A stretch of 32,643 nt of DNA from Clostridia bacterium (GTDB lineage Bacteria > Bacillota > Clostridia > UMGS1810). The position numbers and the translations under genes were made by a program. The DNA lies in the NCBI GenBank assembly GCA_017397885.1, contig JAFQHQ010000174.1:1-32643 (forward strand). The letters run 5' to 3'. Shown here piece after piece: positions 15,758 through 23,834 of the stretch; within the stretch, counting starts at the first letter, position 1; the number at the start of each line of letters is the position of its first letter. The notes beneath the pieces are model-generated. The model did not search any database. It had not been told where the DNA came from and saw nothing but the letters and a program-made list of their open reading frames with translations.

Positions 15758-18700
15758 TTATATTATTGCATCGCTGATTCTTTTTATAATCACAGCGCTT
15801 TCGGCTCTTGTGGTATTTTTCTTGGGAGCAAAGCTTCCGTCGGACATTCCCTTTACAAATCCGAGAATAACTCCCCGGGAAACATATGCCTTTGCCCAAG
15901 GAGCAATTTGGTCATTATCTGTAAATGAGGTTTCACCTGCCTCGGGAAAGTTTTTACCGAGAGCATATGCATTGACCGCAATTTTAACCATTTCCTCACG
16001 GGTGATGAGGTCATTGGGTCTGAAATTCACATCTTTTGAAATCAAACCAAGAGAGAGTGCCGTTGCAATGTTTTCTGCATACCAGGCATCTTTTGAAACA
16101 TCGGCATATTCATTTGCATAAGCCGTCTTGGAACGGGCAAGCATTCTTATTATAAGGGTTACAAATTCTGCTCTTGTGACATTGTCTTCGGGAGCAAAAA
16201 GTGTGAGGGTTCTGCCGGTTACAATACCATTTTCAAAAAGATATTTAATGTCCGCTTCTGCCCAGTGTCCTTGTATGTCGGTAAAGGGGTTTGACACAGG
16301 AACATAACCGCCAAATCCACCTCCGAAACCGCCTGATGATGTGCCTCCTCCTGATGAAGAACTACCGCCTGAAGACGAATCCTTTTCGGGTCTCTTGCCT
16401 ATTTCGCCTTTGTCGGAATTGCCGTCATCGGGAAGTTTGGTGTTGGAGCCTGCCATGCCCACAACTATGTAGCCTTCACTGTCATAGCCAAAGACAGCGG
16501 CTTTTCCGTTAATCAAAACCTCGGTTGTGTCAAAAGACAATGCCTTAATTCCGTCAAAGTTCATGTTTTCATCTGTCTGAATTTCAAGTCTTGTACCCTT
16601 CCATTCAAAGGATGCCGACTCTGCCCTTTGAGGAAGTTTTGCTATTATTTTTCCGTTTTTGTCCTTAACAAAGGATGCAGATTTCATATTGACGGTGGAA
16701 ATCTCGTTAACATTGTTGTTTTCAAGAACAAAAGCCAACTGACCGTCGGTGGAATATTTGTCAAAGGTACGGACCGAGGTCGGATTTTCTTCGTAGGAAA
16801 GATAATAATAGCCTGTTGTGCGAAGAAGATTGATATCGCTTGAAACCTTGAGCCCCACTGCCTTGTCTTCGGAAACACCCACATCAATTTTTTTGGCAGA
16901 TACCTTTGCATCTTCGGCATCTTTGTAAGGAACAAGAACGGTTGTAAAGGTTGTGATGCCCTTTTGTTTTTTCTCAAAATAGCCGTAAGGTGCATCATAA
17001 ATTTCATTGTTGCTCTTATCCCACCAGCCCATTTCTTCGGTTAGGCTTGCATCTTCATCAGCCGAGGCAACAATGATGTTGGCGCCTGACGGGTAATTGG
17101 ATTTCACCATGTTGGTTTCGGGGTCAATTGAAAGATTGGCTTCGGGGAGCATGTGCCAGAGCTGTTTATAGCTGTTTTGGGCATCAACATCTTCGGGAAC
17201 AAGATAGTCGGTAACTATCCAGTAGTTCTGCTTTGCAAACATTGTGTTTCGCGTATGTTCAAAGCCTGTGTTGTTGCGGGTTGTCATTGACAAAAAGTCA
17301 AAGGATGAATCTGTCACAAAATGGTCAATTCTTCCCGGTCCGTTTGAACCTCCACCCGTTCCAACTCCGTTTCCGAGCTGTGTTGTGTCATTAATCTCAA
17401 CGGTGTTGTGAGCTCTTGTGGATTTGCCCCATTTTCTGAATGGATTTTCGGAAACATAGGTGAAGATTCCGGCATCATTGAGAAGTGTTCTGCCAAATGC
17501 CGCAACGGTCAGATGGTTATCGTCCGCATGAACGTGACCGCCGTCTTCGTGAACATTGGTGAAAAGATACATTGCATCACTGCTCCAGTCGGAACGCAGA
17601 ATTGCCTCATTTGCACCGTGATATGCTTTGGATGTCCAACTCGGGGCTTTTCCTTCTTTACCAAACGAATCGATGTAGAGAAGCTCATCATCCTTGTAAT
17701 ATTTCGCCATTTGCGAGAAATTGCGAGTTTTAAGTCTTGTGGCAGGGTTACCGAACCCTGCATCACCGTATTGAAGACCTCCGCCGTAGGGAGTTACAAG
17801 AAGTGCGTTATAATACATGGATTTAATGAGCAAATCGTCATATTCCTTGCTCACATCGTCTCCCATTTCCAGGAGAGAATTTTTAAAGCCCACCATGCCC
17901 TTGCACACGCCCACACTGTAGGAATCAACGCCTTCAATGTAGGAACCGTCCTCATAGTTGTTGAGAAAAATGAAGCCTTCAAGAATTTCTTTTGAAAATC
18001 CGTTCCAGTTGTTGCCTTTTTTGGAGTCATAAAACTCGGGCAATTTGTTGCTGGAGCGAAGAATTGAAGTCATTTCGGACTGAAGCCAGTTACCCTCTTT
18101 GGAATGAATGTGGTAGAGGGCGTTTGATATATCCCAGATATGTTTTAATATTGCCGTGCAGGTTTCGGCATCCATATATTTTGAATTAACAAGAATGTCT
18201 ATGGTGTTATTGAGCTTATCCACACGTGCCGAAGCATCAAGAGTTCTTGGGAACAACCCCCGGCTTTGAGGATTGTCGGGTTTTGTTAATACTCCGCCCT
18301 TGTCGGTGATAAAGTCCTGAATACGCCTGAGGGCTTTGTATGAATAATATTCATCCTCTGTGACAACATATTCCGTTGCAAGTGCCGGAAGGTCATAAAA
18401 ACGTGGTGCCTGATAGTAGTATTCCGCTTCGGAATGGGCAGGTCTTTCCCAGTTGTTCTCTCCGGGAATACCACCAAAGAAATATATGTAGCCGGTGAGA
18501 GAATTCCAGCTTACCGTGGATTCATCCCAGCCTATCTGTTCTTTTAAAACAACAATTCGCTTTTCTTCATCGAGCAAATCGTTTTTGACATTCAAAACAA
18601 GCCTTGCATTTGTTATCTTGTCATCGGACTTTAGATCGGGGAAGCTGAATCTCAAAAGACTGCGGTAGTATTCGTTACTCAAAAAATCACCAAAGGATTT

Positions 18701-21700
18701 TACTTTGAGATATGGCTCAAAACCATAATTTGTATCGGCATATTCCCCTGCTCTGATGGTTGCATCATTGTCTGGATAATACGTTTTTGTAATACCGTTT
18801 ACAACAAGCTCCAGTCTGGGTCTTTTTGATTCATCGGCATTATCCTTGCTTGCAATCTGCAAGCTTGTTGCTTCGTTGTGCCATGCGGCAAGAGAGAAGC
18901 TCACCGAAGAGCCCGGAGCAATCTCCGAAGAAGACACCCTCACCGAAACTGTGTTTTCACCGCCCGGAGCATTGAACTCTCCGCGGTAATAGCTCGTACT
19001 TCCCATCTGATAAAACCCTGCCGCAGACATATTTGCAAAATTGGTGTCACGACCTGAGGCAGAAGATGTGAGAGCGGTTTTTCTGTTTTGCATATACAAA
19101 AGAAGTTCTTCTTTTGCAAGGGCATAATCTCCCGACTTTGCTGCATCTTCAACCGCTGACAAATCGGGATATGATTCGTAGTCAAGCTTTCCGAGCACGT
19201 CCCAATTATCTTTTAAATTATTCCACACACCGAAAAATTCCTCGTCTGTCATGTGCTGAGGGTCTTTGAATGCCTCATCTGCAAGCACAGTGAAAACAAA
19301 GGTCTTTTCTTTTGTTACATCACCCGAAGTAATTGAAGCGGTAAGCTCAACATCTATGTTGCTTTCATCGCTTCTCGGTCTTGTTACTCTGCCGGATTTT
19401 GAAATTACCGACTCATTGGAGGATGACCACGAAATGTCCGAACCATATCCCCCCGACCGTATGAGGTTGAGGCTTTGGCAAACAGAAAACGGGTCTTCCT
19501 TTGTCAGATATTTATAATCCAAAATGTCATAATCGTTATTTACCGTGTTTTCATCATCAAAATTACGCATAACCTTGTAAACGAATGTTTTGTATTTTAC
19601 GTTGTCACCTTTAGACACCTTTGCAGTAAGTGCTACCGAAGGATTTTCGCTGTATTCATTTGCGTCGGGTCTTTTTACGGTACCGTCATTTGAAATGAGT
19701 GTTTCGTTTGAAGAAGTCCACTCAATATCGCTTCCGAAGCTTCCGAATTGGGGCAGAATCAGATTATCTTTAATGAGCATGGGATCAATGATATTTGGCT
19801 CTGCACCAAGGAACTTTTCGCCGCTTAAAGAATTGCAATCAAAAATCACTTTCAGGTTGTCGGGAAACTCGGTTTCATACACTTTTAAATTGTCGATAGA
19901 AAGCTCGTAGTTAAGTGCACTCCCACCCTCCATGCCTATTCTGACATTTCGCACGTCGGATGCACCTGCTTTGTAGGAGGAGCGGTTAACCCCCTCCAGG
20001 TTACCATCTACCCAATAGGAAAACAGGCTGTTTGAGGTGTCAAACAAAAATTTAAGATTAATTCTGTCGGAAGGGTAGCTCTTTCCCGAATCGGGATTAA
20101 GATATCCCAAAGCACCGTTTGACTGCCAGATAAGCCTTACATATTCTGTCCATTCACCGCTTCCGAGAACTCTTATGTAAGCATGCTTTTTGGGATTTGA
20201 TTTTATTACATCAAATTCAACACATATAACTCCCTTATATCCCGTGAGAAGCTCATCGAAATTATAATCAAGGAAGCAGGCGGCTTTTCCGGTTTCGCTT
20301 TTTTCTGAAAGGGTCAGCATTCCGTTTGCTTCAAAGAAGCTGTCGCCATCCTGTAATTTTGAGTTTACGTTAGCTGAAACAACACCGTCTTCAAAATCAT
20401 CCTCTGCAATCATGTTAATAACTTCAAGGTTGGAGGATACAAAAGATTCGCCGGTTGATTTTACCGTTACCACAAAAAGCTTTGTTCTTTTCATATCGCC
20501 AAGAGTAAGCCTTGCTTCAAGAATAACGGTAACATCAGAAGCTTCATCTCCCGGTCTTGTGACGGTTCCGTCTTCTGCCACAAATTCGGGAGCAGAGCTT
20601 GACCACTCGATTTCACTGCCCCAGGGTGCAAGGGTCGGGAGGTTAAGATTTTCGGTTATAGAGTTCATGTCTTCGGAGGTTAAAACCGATTCGGTAAGAT
20701 ATTCATAGTCTTCATTAAGCATATCTTCAAGAGAGGTTATGTTCCGAAGAACCGAGTATTCGAAAGTACAAGTTCTTTCGGCATCGCCTTTTGAAAGGGT
20801 TGCTTCAAGGGTTACAGCGGGGTTTTCCTTGGCATCTGCTCCGAGACGGGTAACGGTTCCGTCCGATGATATTACGGTTTCATCGGATGATGACCAGTTT
20901 ATCTCACTGCCGTAAGGTCCAATTTGGGGAAGATTCAAATTTTTTGTTATTGTGCCAAAGGTGGAGTGCTTCTCTTCACTGCAGATAACCTCGTCTATGA
21001 GGCACAGAGCGTCATAGCGCACAGCCTCGGCATCTGTCATTTCGGAAGGCATCCAGAAAAAGGACTTAAGACTTTGAATTTCGAAAACGCCCGGTTCTTC
21101 GCCCGTCACTTCAAAACAAAGGCTCGTAACACCCGATGCACCTCTTGAACAAGCATAAACATCATTTAAGGCAATTTCGTCATTTACCCAAAATGAAAAT
21201 TTATATGTGATTGGGTTAAATGCCAAAGTCACTTTTATTTCATCACCAAAGCTGTCGCCGATTAACTCTTCAACAGCCGTACCGTTTCGACGTTTGGCAT
21301 AGGACGCATAAAGGGAGCTTCCGTCTACGCGTGCCGTAAAATAACTGCTTGTGCCGGTAATGTTCACGCCAAATTTAAGAGAAGAAATCGCTTCGTCTTT
21401 TTTTATTACAAATTTCGTGCCAAGGAGAGCAGAAATCTGCTTTTTATCTTTGAGAAGATAATATGAAGCTTTCAGGTTTTCTTCACCTGAATAATTAATT
21501 TTAAGCTTGGAATCGGATTCTTCAACCGACGAATTTTCAAAATCAAAGCTCCAGCGGCCGTCAATTGTGCCGTCTGAAAAATCCTGACAGTCAAGCACTG
21601 CGGCAATATGAGGCATGGAAACGCTTGCATCTTCTGCCATTGCAATATTCAAAGATGATGTGCAAAGCACCGACAAAGAAATCAATGCCGAAAATATTCT

Positions 21701-21712
21701 CCTTAAAATCAT
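15758..21712 (-). CDS. SLH-anchored multidomain heparinase II/III-type polysaccharide lyase
   Basis: A 1984-residue secreted cell-surface protein. Parts in order: signal peptide 1-26 (cut after AMA); LamG-like jelly roll about 30-230; two atrophied bacterial Ig domains about 240-420 (motif YGSEINWSSSDE); second jelly roll about 430-630; two more Ig domains about 640-810; a DNRLRE-type domain about 970-1075; an alpha-helical lyase domain about 1130-1330; a heparinase II/III beta domain containing HVHADDNHLTVAAFG (His1393, 1395, 1400); Gly/Ser linker about 1777-1807; three SLH domains to the end. SLH domains bind secondary wall polymers, holding the enzyme outside the cell. The lyase clan cleaves uronate polysaccharides by beta-elimination; the substrate is not known. 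AAAGGA lies 8 bases before the ATG. Last gene of the operon. Confidence 0.88.
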   Translation of the reverse strand: MILRRIFSALISLSVLCTSSLNIAMAEDASVSMPHIAAVLDCQDFSDGTIDGRWSFDFENSSVEESDSKLKINYSGEENLKASYYLLKDKKQISALLGTKFVIKKDEAISSLKFGVNITGTSSYFTARVDGSSLYASYAKRRNGTAVEELIGDSFGDEIKVTLAFNPITYKFSFWVNDEIALNDVYACSRGASGVTSLCFEVTGEEPGVFEIQSLKSFFWMPSEMTDAEAVRYDALCLIDEVICSEEKHSTFGTITKNLNLPQIGPYGSEINWSSSDETVISSDGTVTRLGADAKENPAVTLEATLSKGDAERTCTFEYSVLRNITSLEDMLNEDYEYLTESVLTSEDMNSITENLNLPTLAPWGSEIEWSSSAPEFVAEDGTVTRPGDEASDVTVILEARLTLGDMKRTKLFVVTVKSTGESFVSSNLEVINMIAEDDFEDGVVSANVNSKLQDGDSFFEANGMLTLSEKSETGKAACFLDYNFDELLTGYKGVICVEFDVIKSNPKKHAYIRVLGSGEWTEYVRLIWQSNGALGYLNPDSGKSYPSDRINLKFLFDTSNSLFSYWVDGNLEGVNRSSYKAGASDVRNVRIGMEGGSALNYELSIDNLKVYETEFPDNLKVIFDCNSLSGEKFLGAEPNIIDPMLIKDNLILPQFGSFGSDIEWTSSNETLISNDGTVKRPDANEYSENPSVALTAKVSKGDNVKYKTFVYKVMRNFDDENTVNNDYDILDYKYLTKEDPFSVCQSLNLIRSGGYGSDISWSSSNESVISKSGRVTRPRSDESNIDVELTASITSGDVTKEKTFVFTVLADEAFKDPQHMTDEEFFGVWNNLKDNWDVLGKLDYESYPDLSAVEDAAKSGDYALAKEELLLYMQNRKTALTSSASGRDTNFANMSAAGFYQMGSTSYYRGEFNAPGGENTVSVRVSSSEIAPGSSVSFSLAAWHNEATSLQIASKDNADESKRPRLELVVNGITKTYYPDNDATIRAGEYADTNYGFEPYLKVKSFGDFLSNEYYRSLLRFSFPDLKSDDKITNARLVLNVKNDLLDEEKRIVVLKEQIGWDESTVSWNSLTGYIYFFGGIPGENNWERPAHSEAEYYYQAPRFYDLPALATEYVVTEDEYYSYKALRRIQDFITDKGGVLTKPDNPQSRGLFPRTLDASARVDKLNNTIDILVNSKYMDAETCTAILKHIWDISNALYHIHSKEGNWLQSEMTSILRSSNKLPEFYDSKKGNNWNGFSKEILEGFIFLNNYEDGSYIEGVDSYSVGVCKGMVGFKNSLLEMGDDVSKEYDDLLIKSMYYNALLVTPYGGGLQYGDAGFGNPATRLKTRNFSQMAKYYKDDELLYIDSFGKEGKAPSWTSKAYHGANEAILRSDWSSDAMYLFTNVHEDGGHVHADDNHLTVAAFGRTLLNDAGIFTYVSENPFRKWGKSTRAHNTVEINDTTQLGNGVGTGGGSNGPGRIDHFVTDSSFDFLSMTTRNNTGFEHTRNTMFAKQNYWIVTDYLVPEDVDAQNSYKQLWHMLPEANLSIDPETNMVKSNYPSGANIIVASADEDASLTEEMGWWDKSNNEIYDAPYGYFEKKQKGITTFTTVLVPYKDAEDAKVSAKKIDVGVSEDKAVGLKVSSDINLLRTTGYYYLSYEENPTSVRTFDKYSTDGQLAFVLENNNVNEISTVNMKSASFVKDKNGKIIAKLPQRAESASFEWKGTRLEIQTDENMNFDGIKALSFDTTEVLINGKAAVFGYDSEGYIVVGMAGSNTKLPDDGNSDKGEIGKRPEKDSSSGGSSSSGGGTSSGGFGGGFGGYVPVSNPFTDIQGHWAEADIKYLFENGIVTGRTLTLFAPEDNVTRAEFVTLIIRMLARSKTAYANEYADVSKDAWYAENIATALSLGLISKDVNFRPNDLITREEMVKIAVNAYALGKNFPEAGETSFTDNDQIAPWAKAYVSRGVILGFVKGMSDGSFAPKKNTTRAESAVIIKRISDAII
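19270..19790 (-). repeat. Tandem Ig-like domain repeats 3 and 4 in the lyase gene
   Basis: Two consecutive domain copies share the pattern L-x-L-P-x-x-G-x-x-G-S-D-I-x-W-(S/T)-S-S-N-E, then ISxxGxVxRP and a KTFVxxV strand, as in atrophied bacterial Ig domains. Confidence 0.7.
20458..21016 (-). repeat. Tandem Ig-like domain repeats 1 and 2 in the lyase gene
   Basis: Two copies of the same domain as at 19270-19790, with NLNLP, GSEI(N/E)WSSS and DGTVTR in register. A fifth relative is in the neighbouring gene at 21781-23820. Confidence 0.7.
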
Positions 21713-21780
21713 ATTACCATTCCTTTCGATTCTCTAATTCTCACAAGCAAGAAAAATCACTCGACTTTTCCGCTTGGAAA

Positions 21781-23820
21781 TCAATTAATTGCTTTTGAAA
21801 CGGACACCGGTGTCACTTCGTTCCAGTGCATGAGTTTAATATAATAATTTTCATAATCTTCGGGGACTTCAACGGTTGTTTTTGCATAATAACCGTAGTT
21901 TTCCACGGTTGGAGCTTCGGTGTTTACTCCGGCTGTTGCCTGAAGAATTTTTGCATCAATAAATTGAACGCTTTCAAGCTCATTGGTAGCTTTGTTGTAG
22001 AGAGCAACCACAAAGTTTGTGCCGTCCGAGAGTGCAGATGTGAAATCTGTAACATTGAGTTTTGCAACATATGCGCCGCCGTTTTCAAGCTTTGTTACGT
22101 TTTCACCGCCAAGCTCAATTGTCTTAACAGATGCTTCAGAAGCTGAACTTACTCCGTCTGCAAGCTTGTAGAGCTTGAGATTGTCCACGGTTAATTTGTG
22201 ACCGTTTCCGAAAAGGGTGAAACGAAGTCCCGCAAGAGTCTGTTCGTAGCCGGAGCTGATTTTTACAAAGGGAGCATCCTTTGCAAGAAGTGCACCGTCA
22301 ATGTAGAGAGTGTACAGATTGTTGGTATCGTCAAGAATGTATTTAACCTTAACTGTGTCTGTGGTGTAGAGAACAGGTACATTGCTGATTTGCTTTGCAT
22401 TTGTATCGGTGGTATTTATTGCTTGTGTGAGAATGCCTTTGTCTCTGTTCTCGCTCAGAATTTCGTGACGGACAAACATTCTTGTGCTTGTAAGATCGGT
22501 ACCATAGAACTGACCTATGATGTCATATCTTGAACGCATTGCCTTCTGGGATTTTGTGAGGTCATATTCAAGAACATATTTACCGCTCGGAAGGGTTGAT
22601 TTATTCTTGTTAAATGTCAGATACTGTGTCCATTCCTTGCCCGATGTGTTTTCAACAACCAGCTTTTCATTTTCAAAATAATATTTTCCGTTTGAGCCGG
22701 GGTCGGAATACAGGAGATTTGAATTTGAAAAATCGTCATAGATTATGTAGTCTCCGTCCATGTTAGCATTTTCGGGAGCATCTTTTCTCTTAACATAGAA
22801 TGTGAAGCTTTTTTCGGCAGTTTCCTCGCCGTTTGTCAGGGTAGCTGTGAGAGTTACCGCATCGGACATAGCATAGCCCGAAACTCTGTGAATTGTGCCG
22901 TTTGTTTCAATTAGCTTTTCGTCAGAGGATTTCCATGTGATAGCAGAGCCGTTTTCACCTGTTTGGGGAAGGGTGAGGTTATTTTCAAGGATATAATCTC
23001 CGTTTGCATCGGGTGCTTCGGCTGTGAGGTCTGTGACATCAAGTGTAAGGTGGTCTTTTCCGATTGCGGATTCTGTGGCGGTGTACATCTTAAAATTTTT
23101 GAGTTTTACCACCTGACCACGGTTTCTGTAGGATTCAAAGTAAATAAAGAAGTCACTCAGCATTGTGGAACCCGATTCTCTCATAGTGATGCCGGAACGC
23201 ATAAGATTTCCGTCAATGAATAAATCAGCAACATAAGACGAATCTATAACAAAAACCATCTCGTGCCAGTTATCGGTGTCGGTATCAGTCTGAAGAGTAA
23301 GACCGTTATTTGCAACAGTGAAATCACCGCTGCCGTCTTTGCCGGAGAAGGCTTCAGATTTAATCCATTTGAAATATGGGCCGGAACGGGCTTTTGTGCC
23401 GTTGTGACCGTTATAACCAATCATAAACTGTCTTTCACCAAGGGGGTATCTTGTAATATCAAATGAAATGACAAGGCTTTTGCCTTCGGGAATTTTGTAG
23501 GGAGTGTGATCTTTGGTAGCATAGAAAGATATTTTGGCATATGAACCCGTTGACATGGTATAGTCTGCACAGTCCATAACAAATTCGCCGTTTTCTTCAT
23601 ATGCATCAAAGATATCGGTTTCAACATCTCCAACAAGCTGATTGCCGATGTTGTCTGCAACCACAATGTTGGCATCAATTTCACTGTCGGTAAAATCTGC
23701 GGTGTAAACCGCTTCATCATGGGGATACAAAGTGTCAATAATTTCGGATGCATATACATTTGATGCAAGCATTGCAAAAAGAATTAATGCAACAGTTATT
23801 TTTTTTACTAAACTTTTCAT
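21781..23820 (-). CDS. Secreted Ig/LamG-like domain protein
   Basis: A 679-residue exported protein: signal peptide about 1-24 (cut after VYA), a LamG/concanavalin-like beta region about 60-250, one atrophied bacterial Ig domain about 253-342 (NLTLPQTGENGSAITWKSSD), a second LamG-like region about 350-555, and a small C-terminal beta domain. No catalytic motif is recognised and there is no SLH domain, so it may be a glycan-binding partner of the lyase, with which it shares both domain types. Two ATGs are close; the one at 23820 has AGGAG 8 bases upstream. It lies 14 bases after the SLH protein gene and 68 bases before the lyase gene in one operon. Confidence 0.75.
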   Translation of the reverse strand: MKSLVKKITVALILFAMLASNVYASEIIDTLYPHDEAVYTADFTDSEIDANIVVADNIGNQLVGDVETDIFDAYEENGEFVMDCADYTMSTGSYAKISFYATKDHTPYKIPEGKSLVISFDITRYPLGERQFMIGYNGHNGTKARSGPYFKWIKSEAFSGKDGSGDFTVANNGLTLQTDTDTDNWHEMVFVIDSSYVADLFIDGNLMRSGITMRESGSTMLSDFFIYFESYRNRGQVVKLKNFKMYTATESAIGKDHLTLDVTDLTAEAPDANGDYILENNLTLPQTGENGSAITWKSSDEKLIETNGTIHRVSGYAMSDAVTLTATLTNGEETAEKSFTFYVKRKDAPENANMDGDYIIYDDFSNSNLLYSDPGSNGKYYFENEKLVVENTSGKEWTQYLTFNKNKSTLPSGKYVLEYDLTKSQKAMRSRYDIIGQFYGTDLTSTRMFVRHEILSENRDKGILTQAINTTDTNAKQISNVPVLYTTDTVKVKYILDDTNNLYTLYIDGALLAKDAPFVKISSGYEQTLAGLRFTLFGNGHKLTVDNLKLYKLADGVSSASEASVKTIELGGENVTKLENGGAYVAKLNVTDFTSALSDGTNFVVALYNKATNELESVQFIDAKILQATAGVNTEAPTVENYGYYAKTTVEVPEDYENYYIKLMHWNEVTPVSVSKAIN

Positions 23821-23834
23821 TTTCATCTCTCCTT

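Noticed and set aside
17408-17995. A 195-codon frame on the plus strand inside the lyase gene
   Set aside because: It is antisense to a continuous, domain-rich 1984-residue gene, has no ribosome binding site and resembles no family.
19270-21016. Possible CRISPR or DNA-level tandem repeat in the lyase gene
   Set aside because: The similarity is between protein domains of about 90 residues, not short identical DNA units.
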